A DNA stretch of 64,000 nucleotides from Echinometra lucunter (taxonomy: Eukaryota; Echinodermata; Echinoidea; Camarodonta; Echinometridae): the NCBI GenBank assembly GCA_029962745.1, contig JAPZVO010000025.1:127520-191519 (forward strand), in the 5' to 3' direction. The notes below the pieces were generated by a model. It ran no database searches. It saw nothing but the letters and a program-made list of their open reading frames with translations, and was not told the DNA's origin. How positions within the stretch are numbered: position 1 is the stretch's first letter; the number at the start of each line of letters is the position of its first letter. A program made the translations under genes and the position numbers. Positions 32,337 to 45,234 of this stretch are shown here, piece after piece.

Positions 32337-33524
32337 CAGACGTTTTAATTGTAATCAAAATAGATTATGTACAATGTATACTCACGGGTTTGATGCTGAA
32401 AACAGTGGGTAAAGATTGTCTGAAATCACACATCAATCGATTCGCTGATACTCCGCATCTAGGCGCACAACTTTGAAAATCAGTATATATGTTTGGCATA
32501 AGAACATATCGCCAAATAATGTACTCTGACCCTGCCATACTTCAAAGATTTTTAGGTGACGTTACTTTGTGAATAAAGGTATCATCGGTTTACCACAATA
32601 TTTAAGAGCTTGGAGATTTTTGGGAGTGACGATATAAGGAATTCAGTGGACCACAGATAGCGAGGAATACATTGTTTTTTATTGTTAAGCAATCGTGGTT
32701 CGATTCTCCATTTGAAGTACTTCCTCATAGGAACAAAACAAAGAACTATATGGTCACGATGGTGCCGGGGATTTCCAAAATCTGAATGGCGTCAAAATGA
32801 TTTTTTCTCAACGTAGATGTCAGGCGCGGATCTAGACCAAATAATACGGAGGGGCTACTGGGGGCTTGGATGATATGTGCCAGGGAGTGAAGCGACTTAG
32901 CGGTTGGAGGTGGATCCACCCCCCCCCCCCCCCCGGTAAAATAGGCATAGCAAATATGTGTTTCTAACACCGACGTTAATTCGTTTTGAGGAGTGCATGG
33001 GGGGGGGGGGGTTAAGAAATATTTTGCAGAAATTTGTTGCTCATACTCGACTATACACAACCCCTCACAACCCCCCCCCCCCCCCCCCCCCACACACACA
33101 CATCTACTCCTTTGCAAGCGAGCGAAGCGAAACAAAAACAAAACAACTCTTCTTCCTATAAAAGAAGTCTTGTCATCAAAATACACTTCGGAGTGACATA
33201 TTTAAATATTCATTTGGTCACCTCGCTGGTCAATTGTTTTCTGTCCCAAACCAACCTGTTCCTGAAGAGAGAGCGAAGCGAGCAAAGAAAAACACTTACT
33301 TTAAATGTCCTTATATACGGGTTAAATAATCAATATTAGCAACAAAAAAATATCATTATTTATTTCAAAAAGGTTTTAATGTCACAAAAATCGAAAAACA
33401 TATGGAATATCGAACGGCATCGAATCACCAGGATTTCATTGATACGAAATACCACAGTCGTATCTACCATGGTACCTGAAGAATTCTTGCTAGAAAGCTC
33501 AAATTTCGTTTCAGTAATAATTAT
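32337..33524. other. Unassigned DNA with C/G homopolymers
   Basis: Contains C-runs near 32920-32934 and 33071-33090 and a G-run near 33000-33011, with CGAGCG words near 33115 and 33270. Pro/Gly-rich open frames here come from the homopolymers. No gene seen. Confidence 0.5.
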
Positions 33525-35775
33525 ATGTTCATAGTTGCTGTTTCAAACTAAACACAAAGTGAAAAATAAGTTACCCCTAAAACATATCGCTGTATTTTTT
33601 CGATCAGGAACCTTTAATGAAATTTGAATACAGAATCACGTAGCTACACTTCTCAGCTACATTTCCTGGAAAATTCAGGGCAAACCCTTCAGTCACGCCT
33701 CAGTGAACACGACAAATATGCAAAATTGTCATTTTTTGAAGTTCACAAGCCTCGTGCCATGAATTTGATGCAGTGATATCGGAACTTTAACACTGTTTAA
33801 GTTTTTTTGCGTTTGAAGGCATGCAACATAAATTTTATTCGTTACCAAACACGCCAAATGAGTTGTGCACAAAAGTTCAAACTTGAATGAGCAAGAGGTG
33901 AAAATGGCAAAACTGCAGTTCTGACATCATTTACGAGGTGAATTTGATCTAATGCAGAGGAATTCATGTTTTGGAAGGGTGTTTGCAACTTTTGCAATTG
34001 ATACCTATCAATTCTCGGTTGAATGAACACATAATAAAAAACAAAATGTCCCCATGTTGAAATTTTCCAGTAATTTTTGCCTTATTTTGTGCACTAAAAA
34101 TCTTGTTGATAAGATTTTAACATGTTTATATGACCGGGTAACATGTCAAAGATCTCATGGCATTTAACTGAAATTTCACTCTGCAATGAGCACGTGGGAC
34201 TGGAAAAGCTTCTCTTTCACCTATCGACCAAATTTATTTGCTTAATGTTTTCGATCAGGAACCTTTGATGAAATCTGAATACAGAATCACGTAGCTACAC
34301 TTCTCAGCTACATTTCCTGGAAAATTCAGGGCAAACCCTTCAGTCACGCCTCATGGCCTCATGGCATTTAACTGAAATTTCACTCTTCAATGAGCACGTG
34401 GGACTGGAAAAGCTTCTCTTTCACCTATCGACCAAATTTATTTGCTTAATGTGGTTAATCATCATATGTCTTCTTGAGGAATTCTTCTGAGTTGATTTTC
34501 ATCGAAGTCCCGATCTCTTACCCTTCAGTGAGCAAAATGGACAAGAAAATTATGCAAAATTAGCAAAAAGTTTAGGACGTTGTCCCTGCTCCGTGCCGCT
34601 TCGGAAATAACATGAAATAACTCCCAGTAGAATGAACAATAATCATCGATGAAAATAAGCCAACTTTCACTTTTGTTAAAATTCTGCTCCCAAACTGTAC
34701 ATAGTGTCAATGGGAGGGGAAATAAAAAATGAAATCTGGCCAATTTTCATCGATGATTATTGTTCAATCTACTGCGAGTTTTTTTAGTGAAATTTGGCAC
34801 ATATCTCCGTGAGGTCACTAACTAAAAGAATCTTACGCCAAATTAACTATCCGATGCCTCACCGAGCAGTGACAACGCCCTGAAATTTCACCTCATTTGC
34901 ATAATTTTCTCGTCTCATTTGTTGCCTCAAGCGTAAGAGGTCGGGATTTCGACGAAAATCAAATCAGATGAACTCCCCATGAAGACTTATCATGGTTACC
35001 CACATTAAGCACTTGAAATTTGTTAGAAAGGTGAAAGAAGAGCTTTTCCAGTCCCACGTGCTCATTGAAGCGTAAACTTTCAATGAAATGCTATGAGACC
35101 AGTGATACATGTACACCGGTCATGTAGACATGCTAAAGTGTTATCAATAAGATTTTTAGTGCACGAAAATAAGGCAATAATTACTGGATAATTTCAACAT
35201 GGTGATATTTTGTTTTTATTATGTGTTCATTCAACCGTGAATTGATAGGTATCAATTGCAAAAGTTGCAAACACCCTTCCATGAATGAAAACATGAATTC
35301 CTCTCCATTAAATCAAATAGTTTTTTAATAATACGCATTCTTTTAAGTATTAAATGATTGAGGACCTTAGTTTTAGACACATATTTCAATCTACGCATAC
35401 ATCAATTATGCATATTCAAATTTGAAAATCATCCAATTGTTTCATGATCTAGATACATATCAGTTTTTCGCTGGATTAATTTAATTGAAATTTTCGACTT
35501 GTTGATTCAACACAAGGACATTGTAATGTATATTAGATTCTATATGGCATTAAATTTGCGCTTTTACGCGCCTGTTGAATGTGTTGGCTAAAAGGGAGCA
35601 AGGTATGTTAACAGTTGTTTGATGACTGGTATGACCTGAGAAGTATGACCATCTACATGCGTCTGCATTCAGATTTCATCAAAGGTTCCTGATCGAAAAA
35701 AAATACAGGGGTATGCTTTATGGGGAACTTATTTTTGGTTTTGTGTTTATATACGGTGCAGCCTGAACACAACAT
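33525..35775. mobile_element. Foldback (long palindromic) element
   Basis: The sequence from about 33940 to 34660 is matched in inverse by about 34740-35318. Examples are TGCAACTTTTGCAATTGATA against TATCAATTGCAAAAGTTGCA, GACTGGAAAAGCTTCTCTTT against its inverse near 35035, and CATCGATGATTATTGTTCA at the centre. Outer pieces near 33525-33640 and 35655-35775 also pair. The left arm carries an internal tandem duplication (about 34170-34247 repeated at 34368-34451). No coding is visible. Foldback families are known in sea urchins (TU elements); membership is not shown. Confidence 0.7.
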
Positions 35776-36122
35776 TTGTATAATAGTTTTTATTAATGCG
35801 CATTCTTTTAAGTATTCAGTGATTAAGGACCTTAGTTTTAGACACATATTTCAATCTACGCATACATCAATTATGCATATTAAATTTGAAAATCATCCAA
35901 TTGTTTCATGGTCTATAGATATTTCAGTTTTTCGCTAGATTACTTGAATTGAAATGTTTGACTTGTTTGTTCAATACAAGGACATTGTAATGTACATTAC
36001 ATTCTATATGGGATTAAATTTGCAGTTATACGCGCCTGGTGAATGTGTAGGCTAAAAGGGAGCACAGGTATGTTAACCGTTGTTTGATGACTGGTATGAC
36101 CTGAGAAGTATGACCATCTGAA
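35325..36122. repeat. Tandem duplication, about 455-bp period
   Basis: The block from TACGCATTCTTTTAAGTATT to GAGAAGTATGACCATCT is present at about 35325-35653 and again at about 35780-36121. Scattered substitutions separate the two. The outer foldback sequence lies between them. Confidence 0.75.
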
Positions 36123-37329
36123 TTTACGACCCAAGGTATTAGTTAAAGAGTTAAATGTTATTGGCAGCAGGTTTTAGTTCATCATGTACATCATTTCAAT
36201 GACTTAACATATCATTTCTATTCACAAAAGGATTCTGCTTTGGAACAATTATTCAAAGCTGTTCTCGCCATTGGCGTAAATCCCTGGGGATGGGGGTGTT
36301 ATAACCCCACTTTTTCAAGAGGGGGATGGCGTGTACAAACATACCTCACTTCTTAAAAAGGATATAATGTTGTAATCAATTAGTTGTTGAAATGTTCAAT
36401 AAATCTATCTGATCATAAACGATGGTTATAGTATAGTAGAATTTCTGTTCGAAATTATATCAAAAACCAGAGAAAGGATACATGGGTGTCGATCCCTTGG
36501 GAGGGGGGGGGGGGGGTCGGGGATGTATTCCCCTAATATTTCAGGTGGGGTATAGTATGGCCTTTATTATCATCTCCCAATATCCCCAAAAACTTCAGAA
36601 AATGACATGATAAAATGATAAATGATAATGATGATCGGGAGGAGGAGGAAGATGAAGATGACGATAATGATGACGATGTTGATTATTTTTTTGTAGGATT
36701 AGCATCGATCCACATCGTCATAATTTTTCTTTTTAAATTTTCATTATGATTATGATTTCTAAAATCAAGAATTTAAAGAAAATAATGGGATTTAGCAAGT
36801 AAGTATTTCCCATGAAAAAAACGTCCACATGCTCTGAAATGTGATTTTTACTGAGGGTAATTTTAAAGTAGCACATGAGGGAGGAGATACTCTCCCATAG
36901 TGTACATTTGCATTGGAGAAAATTTCCTGGCTAATGATTTTCGGGAGAATAGCTTACACTCTTTTTCTTTCCTAGAAAATTTCTTTTTATGAGGAAGGCT
37001 TAAGATTTTTCGAAGGTGTTTTGTATGCATAATCATTCGCTTTACCCCAAACACTGAAGCCTTTTATACGAGTAGAAAACTGTTTCTAAAATAGCACAAA
37101 TGACTTATTGAAAATATTTTTTCTTTGCAAAACGTTTTCATTTTAATATCAATTTTTTTTTTGGGGGGGGGGGTCAAAAACAAGTCCCTGTTGTATATGA
37201 AATATTATAAGAAGAGATGAATATGATCTTGTGTTTGGTATGGGGTGTTTTTTTTTTTTTTTTTTTTTTTTTTTAGGCAAACGCGTTCAACAGCGATTCA
37301 GTGTTTCACTGAATGATTCAAAGCCACAC

Positions 37330-37354
37330 CCTCTCTCTCTCTCTCTCTCTCTAC

Positions 37355-37402
<48 letters not shown>
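37330..37402. repeat. (CT)n-(TA)n microsatellite
   Basis: CT repeat followed by a long TA repeat. The counterpart in copy 2 (about 49492-49586) is longer, as expected for slippage. Confidence 0.9.
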
Positions 37403-37405
<3 letters not shown>

Positions 37406-38239
37406 TGTAACAACAATGCCTGACTTCAAATATCTGAAACTATTAAAGAGAACTCACCTATTAGCCGAATAAAACAGCTGAAAATAAAAATATATAGCGG
37501 AATGATCCAGTGTTGGTATAATGGCGGCTAGTGGCGTACGCACAATCGTAGTACATCCCATAATTTCTGTTCAAGAATATTCTCTAGTGAATACTTTGGT
37601 GATTTATTGTTTAATAAGTGAATATTTCAAATCCATTCAGGACGCATAATCATGACTTATCGTCAATGAAACCCTTTACAATATGCCATAAATAATATCT
37701 TTTATCAAGTTATTAAGGGAGAAAGTAATTATATACCACTAATCCACAAATCGGCAACAAATTGCTAGCGTGTTGGTAAGGCATATAATTTCTAATTGAA
37801 AACATGATGGGGTAGGGAGCTTATTGTTTCCGCTACAAAAGAATAAAGTGATGAGGTACGATTAATTGACAGATGTTGGCTATCTCGGTTCTATGGCTAT
37901 TATAACGTGCTGGCACTATTGTTAACATTCTATTCAAAGGGTCCACATATTTTATACATAATATCTCTCCTTCCCTTTCTATGTTTCTTGCCATTATCAC
38001 ATTTTCTGTTTAAAACCCCTTATATTCATTCATGATTAAACAAACCGTCCTATATTTTCATAATGTTACCTAAAATGCAAAGGGTCAAATGATAAATTTA
38101 CACAGAAGAAAAAAGATTAAAACCTGAAAAATAACTGAAGAAATATCAACTTATCTATTTTGCTCATTAGGCGTGTAATGTCCGACCAAAAGATGACCTA
38201 AATTTTCATGTCTTTTTCTTTTTTATCGTTATTATTAAA

Positions 38240-39948
38240 AAGGGTTAGCAGATTTAAATCATGTTGATTTAAATCGTGATTTAAATTGCGATTTAAATCA
38301 CCATGATTTTCTTTTAAAAAATCAGTGATTTAAATCACTTCCATTGAAGCATGTACAAATCACTGACAAATTGTTTGTTCAAGGCAGTTTTAATCCTTCA
38401 AATCAACTGAAAAACTTTGAAATAACTTTATATCAACTTAAAAACTTTGAATTAACCTTATATCAACACAAAATCAACAAATCCTTCCTATCTACTTAAA
38501 ACAAGTTAAAATCAAGTCAATAAAATCAGCTAATTCCTTAAAAATTAAAGATCTATGTCGTCAACAGTTACTCCATTTTTTGTAGATGTCAAGCTCTTCT
38601 TCCGAAATTTTAAATTCTTTGTCAGCTATTAATAGTGAAACAAGTTTCTTATTTCTTTCTTATCATTTATGACACAATCCAAGACTTTTCAGAGAGCAGT
38701 TTGTGAAAAAATATAAAAGTCAATGAGAAAAGGTTTGTTAGCAATTTTCCAGTTTTGATCCTTCACACAAAATACTTCCGTCAATTACATTAAAAATAAT
38801 CATGTAATCAATAGATTTAACATGCTTATTTCTTCTTGTTACATTTATCACACAATTGATGTTTTAAAGAATATGTAAAAATCACATGAACATAATGTTG
38901 TACAGTTACAATTTGACTGTTGAAAAAAGCTTTCTCTTATAAACCTTTTATGTCACTGTCAGCTCATTTTATGGTCAGTGCTACGAATAATAACAGAAGT
39001 TTTGCACATGTATCTGCATGTGGCAATGGAAAGAGCTCTATAACAACAATTTGCAAAACTCAAAATAAACTTTTAACACTACATTTAAATGTTAAAATGT
39101 AGACACAGTTGTAAGTTGTTTCTGATTTAAAATAAAATACTTATTTTGTAATACATATGTTGTAATATAAGCAGTTTTGCAGTTTTTATCCTTTTAAGTC
39201 AAAAGTACAGTTGTATATGGTCAAAAGTCTTGACATGTTTTTTTTTCCCCCTACTTCATGTATCAAACAGATTTTGAGAGAACATGTGAATAAAATTTGT
39301 AGATTAATGTAAAAATCACAGCAACATAATGTAGTGTAGTCACCCTTTGACTAAGCTGTCTCTTACATTGGTCTCCAACACTGACAGTTTTGCATCTCTA
39401 TCTGTAGCAATGGAAGAGCTTCAATACCAATTTGTAAAACTGTCACAAAGCTGTTGTGTGCACATGTACATATGCAGATACAATTTTCACTGAGGATGCA
39501 TTGGGATTTTCCTCTGGGATTTTTTTAATACTGCGTGGAAATTCCCAGAGGGGAATTTTCTCTACTCACCGTGAATTCTCTGTAGAAGTTTTCTTCGTAG
39601 GCCTAGGTATGATAGAATTAATTGCAGATTCATACATGATTCCTCAAATTGAATTTTATTTGCCCATTTTGACTGGATTTAATTACAAAATATATGGTTA
39701 AGAAAAATATTAGGAGTGAAATGTATGATAACATTAAAATTGATGTCATTGTAAGGGTAGGCCCCTAAGGTTTTTTGGTAATAACACTTTTTTTCGAATG
39801 AACTTTTAAAAAAATAATTTAAAAAATTAAAAAAAATCCGATTTAAATAAAAAAAATCCGATTTAAATAAAAAAAATCTGATTTAAATTTTAAAAGTCTG
39901 ATTCTTTAAAGTTGTTTTTTTTTTTAATAAAAAAATCGCCAAACCTGC
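38240..39948. mobile_element. hAT-like non-autonomous transposon, copy 1
   Basis: Ends read AGGGTTAGCAGATTT (first base altered from C) and, inverted, CAGGTTTGGCGATTT. Flanks TTATTAAA (38232-38239) and CTATTAAA (39949-39956) match at 7 of 8 bases, an 8-bp target duplication. CAGG ends with an 8-bp duplication are typical of the hAT superfamily. Subterminal GATTTAAATC words are repeated at both ends. No transposase frame is present. Confidence 0.65.
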
Positions 39949-41049
39949 TATTAAACCAGAAGGGAAGGCGCGGCGGTAGCTCCAACCATTGCGCCAATAT
40001 CTACTTCCCTACAGGTTAAAGGTCCATACACCCTTTGTGAAATTACAGAGGCTAAAAATGACCAGGTTTTCGTTTATGAGGCCCAAGAGGCAAAAATTTC
40101 ATTTGAATTTAACCCATTGGCTACTGGAACCGGGTGGCCCTTGTATTAAGCCATGGGAATGAGAGAATTCAGCTGTCAATAGGTTAAGGGTACTAATCAT
40201 GGGAATGCCCATCAGAAAATCCTTGGTTTCTTTATCCATCTGATTTGCAACGTTAAAGCATACAAGCATATATTAGCATGATAAGTATATTGTCTATGTC
40301 AACTAGGCTATCTCTATTCGAAATAAATTGATCTCTCATAAAAGAAGATGAAAATATACTTACAGATTTATACTTGCTAAATTGTCACAAATACCATATA
40401 GATTGAAACAGCAATGAATGATTATTTTCTCGCCTGGTGTCTTGTAATACAAATTACACTGATGAATAAAGCAACTCTACCTTCACTGAACTGTTTATGA
40501 AATGACGTTGGTGTGTCATTATGTTTATTGATTTCAGTATTTCCGAACAGGGTTTTTTTTCTTATGGAGCACTATTGGAAAAGATTCACACAAAAGCACG
40601 AGGTATAGTATTATGTTTTGTTAACCATTCATCGATGACGCCCTGTCATGCTGTGTTTTCTCTATTAAAAAAGGACAGTGGGAAACCCCGCGCTTTGTAT
40701 ACTCTCCTGTTATCTTCTTCACCCCCCCCCCTCTCTCTCTCTCTATCTCTCTCTCCCTATGTGTTCTTTTTTATGGGAAAAGCTTTTTCCCAACACCTGC
40801 ATGTGCGCATAATTAACATTCATTTACTACAAAATATTTGTGTATATTACAAATCGCGCGCCGGGTTTCCAAATGGCAGACACGACCTCCTGAAAAGATT
40901 TTCTCTAAAAGAAATTTTCTTTTGTTGCCTAAATGAAAAAATCCACGGAAAATGAAATGGAATTTATAAAAGGAAGAATTCATACATCATGTGCATTGAG
41001 ATATACATCAGGTAAACAATAATTATATTATAATATTCTGGATATATAT

Positions 41050-41335
41050 GCAGCGCCTAATACATCTCTTAGAGAGCGCTTTACAGTAATGTTATTACCC
41101 CAGTCATCGGATTCAGGCTAGCCCGCACACAATGTATGCACCTAATCCACTCCCGGCATGGGGAGCAATCCAGCCAGGCGCCTTTTGCAAGCGCTCACAG
41201 TGCTGAGCAATCACAATGACTTTCGCATCCTGCCGGGTGCGAAATAGCCGGGTACCCACTTAACACCTGGGTGGAGAGTGGCAAATGAAGATTTATATCT
41301 TGCCCAAGGACATTAGTGCCGCGGCGGGAAATGTC
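41050..41335. mobile_element. SINE-like dispersed repeat
   Basis: GCAGCGCCTAATACATCTCT, GAGAGCGCTTTACAGTAATG, GCTAGCCCGCACACAATG, AACACCTGGGTGGAGAGTGG and CTTGCCCAAGGACATTAGTG follow in order. I recall this order from a common echinoderm repeat that normally ends in a tRNA-related head. The counterpart in copy 2 (53248-53396) is truncated by the 1.83-kb difference. Confidence 0.5.
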
Positions 41336-42098
41336 TGTTTCCTGCAAAGGTATTTTGTTTGGTTGGTTTGGTCTTCTTCCCCTGCTTTTCCTCTCACTGT
41401 TTCTCTTTTGTTTATGTTTTCGTGAGTTGGTTTGTCTTACACTTTTCCATTATGGTAATAATGAGAAATAAATCACCAGGATATGGAAGAACCCAGTTTG
41501 GATCCTACTAAACGGTAAGTAGGGTTGTATATGATAAGCAATCTACTGAACATGCTGCATAGAATGCTGTCTTAATACCATTCTTCCAAGAATAGAGACA
41601 GAGATTGGACCATGAGCAGTCTCTTATCATTGCTATACGAATGGGGCAAACAATATTAATAACTAATCATTGCATAGTACAACGTCAAACGATAAGGCGT
41701 AATTTTTAAAAAGCAGACATTGATCCATATCACTAACATGACTAACATGATCTGTGTGCTAAATACAATACGAACAGCTTTAACTCATGCAAGCTGACTT
41801 GCTGAACTGAAATAGCCACTGCGCGGAAATGAAACCCCTTAACGTATTTCCGTATCAGTTCAAGTGGTACACGCATCTTTTAAGATACACTTTCAACAAT
41901 ATTTCCAAATAATGATCATGTCAATGCGTACTGATGAGACGTTTAAAGAGTATCTCTATAACAAAATCCACCAGGAACATGAGGAAGTAGCGTATAAAAA
42001 GAACCATAATACATGTGGGACAGTGTATAGTCTGGATATGTATCTTTCAGCTTCTGGTCAAACTCAGGAAAACATATTTGTATATGGCTGATTCTATC

Positions 42099-42285
42099 CA
42101 GTGGCGTAACTAGGGGGGAAGGGAGGGGGCATGGGGCACGTTCCCCCCCCCCCCCCCCATTGGCTGGCCAAAAACAACAATATACACATACGAACACATG
42201 CGCTTTTTCACTTTTCACTTCCCCCCCCCCCCCCCTCATGAGTTGACCCACGGTCGCTCACCGTACGCTCCACTGATTCTATCTG
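42099..42285. mobile_element. Short C/G-tract MITE-like element
   Basis: CAGTGGCGTAACTAGGGGGG opens a segment with two C-runs (42145-42158 and 42221-42235) that ends near GTACGCTCCACTG. It lies in the part of copy 1 that copy 2 lacks. Non-coding. Confidence 0.4.
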
Positions 42286-43201
42286 CATATTTCCTGGCAG
42301 TGTTAACATAATCAAGCAGTAAAAAATGTATTCAATCAAGAACCTTTTCGTTATTATCATTATTTTATTTAGTCTTGTTTATTTTATACTGCGGCGTTGG
42401 CCTGTTCAATTATACAAAACTGCTTTACCTACACAAATAAGTTATTGAAAACGAGATTTCACACCGGTAGGTAGAACCAACGTTAATTGATGTAAGAGCA
42501 GATGGGTTTACAATTCCATGACCTTCACAAAGCATTATTTTTCGTTTGATATTAAAGGATTATCAAAATAGTGTGGTTACAGTATAATATGAAGGTCGGT
42601 TGATGCATGGAGGAAAAGATTTTTCATATGCAATAGTACCACATTATAACCATTATAGAAAACTTCAGTACAGGATTCATTTTTTTCTCACCTGCTATTA
42701 ACAGCAGAAGTCGCACGGTCTTGATGAGTACTTGGATCAGCAAATGGATAAAACCCGATGAGTGAGTGCACAAGATTCATGAATAATGTCTCACGAAATG
42801 TTTGTTTGTGCATTTTCAAATACAGGTAATTTCTTGATACTCTCAGTCATTTACACTGCCCACGTTACATAGTATGTTTAAAACTTATTAAAAGTTCACA
42901 CTCTCAACGATTGCCATACACGTGATGGTTGATCTTCAGGCTTATTTTCACCTGCCACTGATATGACCGAGGTTTAAAGACATGTGTTAAATACTCATTC
43001 AGGAAAACCCTCCTTAATAATTACTGTCTTCCATTTATACCGGTTGCTTTACACCTGCAATAATTCTATATGAATGATAAATCGATGTCAGATCGTTACC
43101 CTTTACTAAGGCTGCTATGGTTTCATGTTAAATGGGTTGTAGATGTAGAAATCTTAACCGAAATATTTATCAGCGAGATTGGTTAATTCTGCTTTCTCCA
43201 G

Positions 43202-43762
43202 GGTCCGGGGGGGGGGGGGGTACTTGACCCCAAAAGTGGTAGGTATGTGCCGCGGGCGAGACAAAAAACGGGGGCTTTGGAACGGGCTTGTTGTGAAAAG
43301 GAGGGTCTTCGGAACGGGCTTCGGAACTACAAATGTTTGTGAAAACGGGGGTCTTTGGAACGGTTCGCCTGCGTGTGAGTGGTGTATGTATCCCTATGGA
43401 ACGGGCATACGTGCATGCAGATAAGCCCGGCGGCACGGGCGTCGGGTGCGCTCGCGCAGAGGCGATGGTCGGACAGCGCTCTGCGGGCCGCTTTTCACCA
43501 AAAATGCAGCTCATTGTAGCGGATCAATGCGGCCGGAACGGCGTAACGAAAATATGCGAAGCTTTGGAACGGATTTCTTTCTTCTTTTTTCTCGATAAAA
43601 AGAAAATGCTATGCTTTGGAACGGCTTTCTTTGTTCATTTTCTCAATAAGATAAAAATGCTATGCTTTGGAACGGAAATTTGAGTGTAAAAATGGGGGTC
43701 TTCTCCGCGGCACATACCCACCACACATTATATACTGAGTGCCCCCCCCCCCCCCCCGGACC
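43202..43762. mobile_element. MITE with GGTCC-G(n) ends, copy 1
   Basis: The left end GGTCC followed by a G-run and the right end C-run followed by GGACC are inverted. GGTAGGTATGTGCCGCGG and CCGCGGCACATACCCACC extend the TIRs to about 50 bases. The interior repeats the word TTTGGAACGG. Proline- or glycine-rich open frames on both strands (for example 43170-43514 and 43333-43683) arise from the element and are not genes. Confidence 0.75.
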
Positions 43763-44405
43763 TTTTCCTGGTATTTGAGAATCAATTTTGGACACTAAAC
43801 AACAACAAACAAGCATTTCCAGGAAATTTATTCAACATGTTAATTCCATTACTCATTCCATTAAGCAAAGTGTAGGCCTTCATTTAGTTTTGTACTTCCT
43901 TTAGCTATAGATGCTCTGCCTGCTATAGCATCTATCGATGTCAGCTCTGTCACTCATCAGGAATGACAGAATATCCCGGCAAGGCAAACCTAAAATTAAG
44001 AAATATAGATGCCTTCATAAGGGAAGAAACAAAATGTGCCATTGTCTAAGGAAGGAGTTATAGTACCTCTGCTTCTAATTTACAGCATACCATCATACTA
44101 AAGATTTGTATTTTATGTATCATACCTAGTTCTATCATAAATAACTTAATTTCTAATAAATGAGAAAAAAGGAAGAAAATAACGTACTTACAGATACAAA
44201 TTGTTCGCAAATACCATGTAGACTGAAATGACAACGAATAATTACTTATGCACACTGGGTCTTGTTATACAAATTAAATTGGTAAATAGATGAACTTTAC
44301 CCTCATTCCATGAAAACTCTTTGGATAAACTAGAATTGACGTGCATGAGTGTGTCAATGTATTTATGGATTTGAATTTCCTCGGAAAATTGTTATGACAG
44401 AGTAC

Positions 44406-44737
44406 CAGTGGCGGCGATTTCATGTCAGGAGTGGGGGGGACGGAAACCCGGAAGGACTCCGCCGAAAATATGTTTCGAAAAGTGAGAGGGGGATAATTGA
44501 CATTATGCGAGCGAGCTAAAAAATTATCGCAGAAAAAAATGAAAAGAAGCCTGATTTTGCCATCAAAATGCATTCTAGGCCTATAAGATATTTTGATGGT
44601 TGGCCTAAAGTTGGTCAGCTGACTCAAAAATTAAAAATAATATATTAAACTTTGAAAATCGAGGGGGAACGATCCCCCAAGAAAAAAATGGGGGAGGGGC
44701 ATGTCCCCCGTCCCCCCGGGATCGCCGCCTATGCACG
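44406..44737. mobile_element. MITE with GGCGGCGAT ends and GTAC target duplication, copy 1
   Basis: The element begins CAGTGGCGGCGAT and ends ATCGCCGCCTATGCACG, so GGCGGCGAT is inverted at both ends, with G-run and C-run subterminal blocks. GTAC flanks both sides (44402-44405 and 44738-44741). An older paralogue of the surrounding DNA at about 40360-40790 lacks the element. Non-coding. Confidence 0.75.
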
Positions 44738-44892
44738 GTACTATTGCAAGAGACGTACCCAAAATAACACAAAGCACAATGATGTTTTGTTAACTATTTA
44801 TCAGTGGCAGCGTTGGCGTTCGTTTGCTCCGTCTACGAAAACGGCGGGAAACCCCACGCTTTCTACGCTCTTCGGCCATCATTATCTTTTTT

Positions 44893-44913
44893 CCCTCTGT
44901 CTCTGTCTCTGTC

Positions 44914-44960
<47 letters not shown>
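44893..44960. repeat. (CTCTGT)n-(CT)n microsatellite
   Basis: Shorter, with a different CTGT pattern, in copy 2 (about 55271-55325). Ser/Leu-rich open frames across it are artefacts. Confidence 0.9.
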
Positions 44961-44964
<4 letters not shown>

Positions 44965-45234
44965 CACTTTTTTCAAAACACATTTCAAAGTCGTCTCTTT
45001 TCATTGTACTCAAATTAAACGTCTTCACTTCTTTTATCATATTCAGAGTATATCACTGATATATTTTGATCTTAATCAAGATGTCATATTATAAGGAGCC
45101 CGCTTCCAAAAGGGCGCTAAATCCAATTTGGATGAAAATTGAGTCAGTGATATCGGACCATTGCCCAGGCAGGTACTTGTTTTTGAACAAAAATTATTTA
45201 CCTAAAGTTTGATAGCAATAACAAAAAACGTACC

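Noticed and set aside
36863..37054. 63-residue frame identical in both duplication copies (49037-49228)
   Set aside because: Identity is explained by the recent duplication of the whole region; no family resemblance and no conserved start context.
43170..43683. 110-116 residue frames with unusual composition, also at 53494-54088
   Set aside because: They lie wholly inside a TIR-bounded MITE, overlap on both strands and depend on homopolymers.
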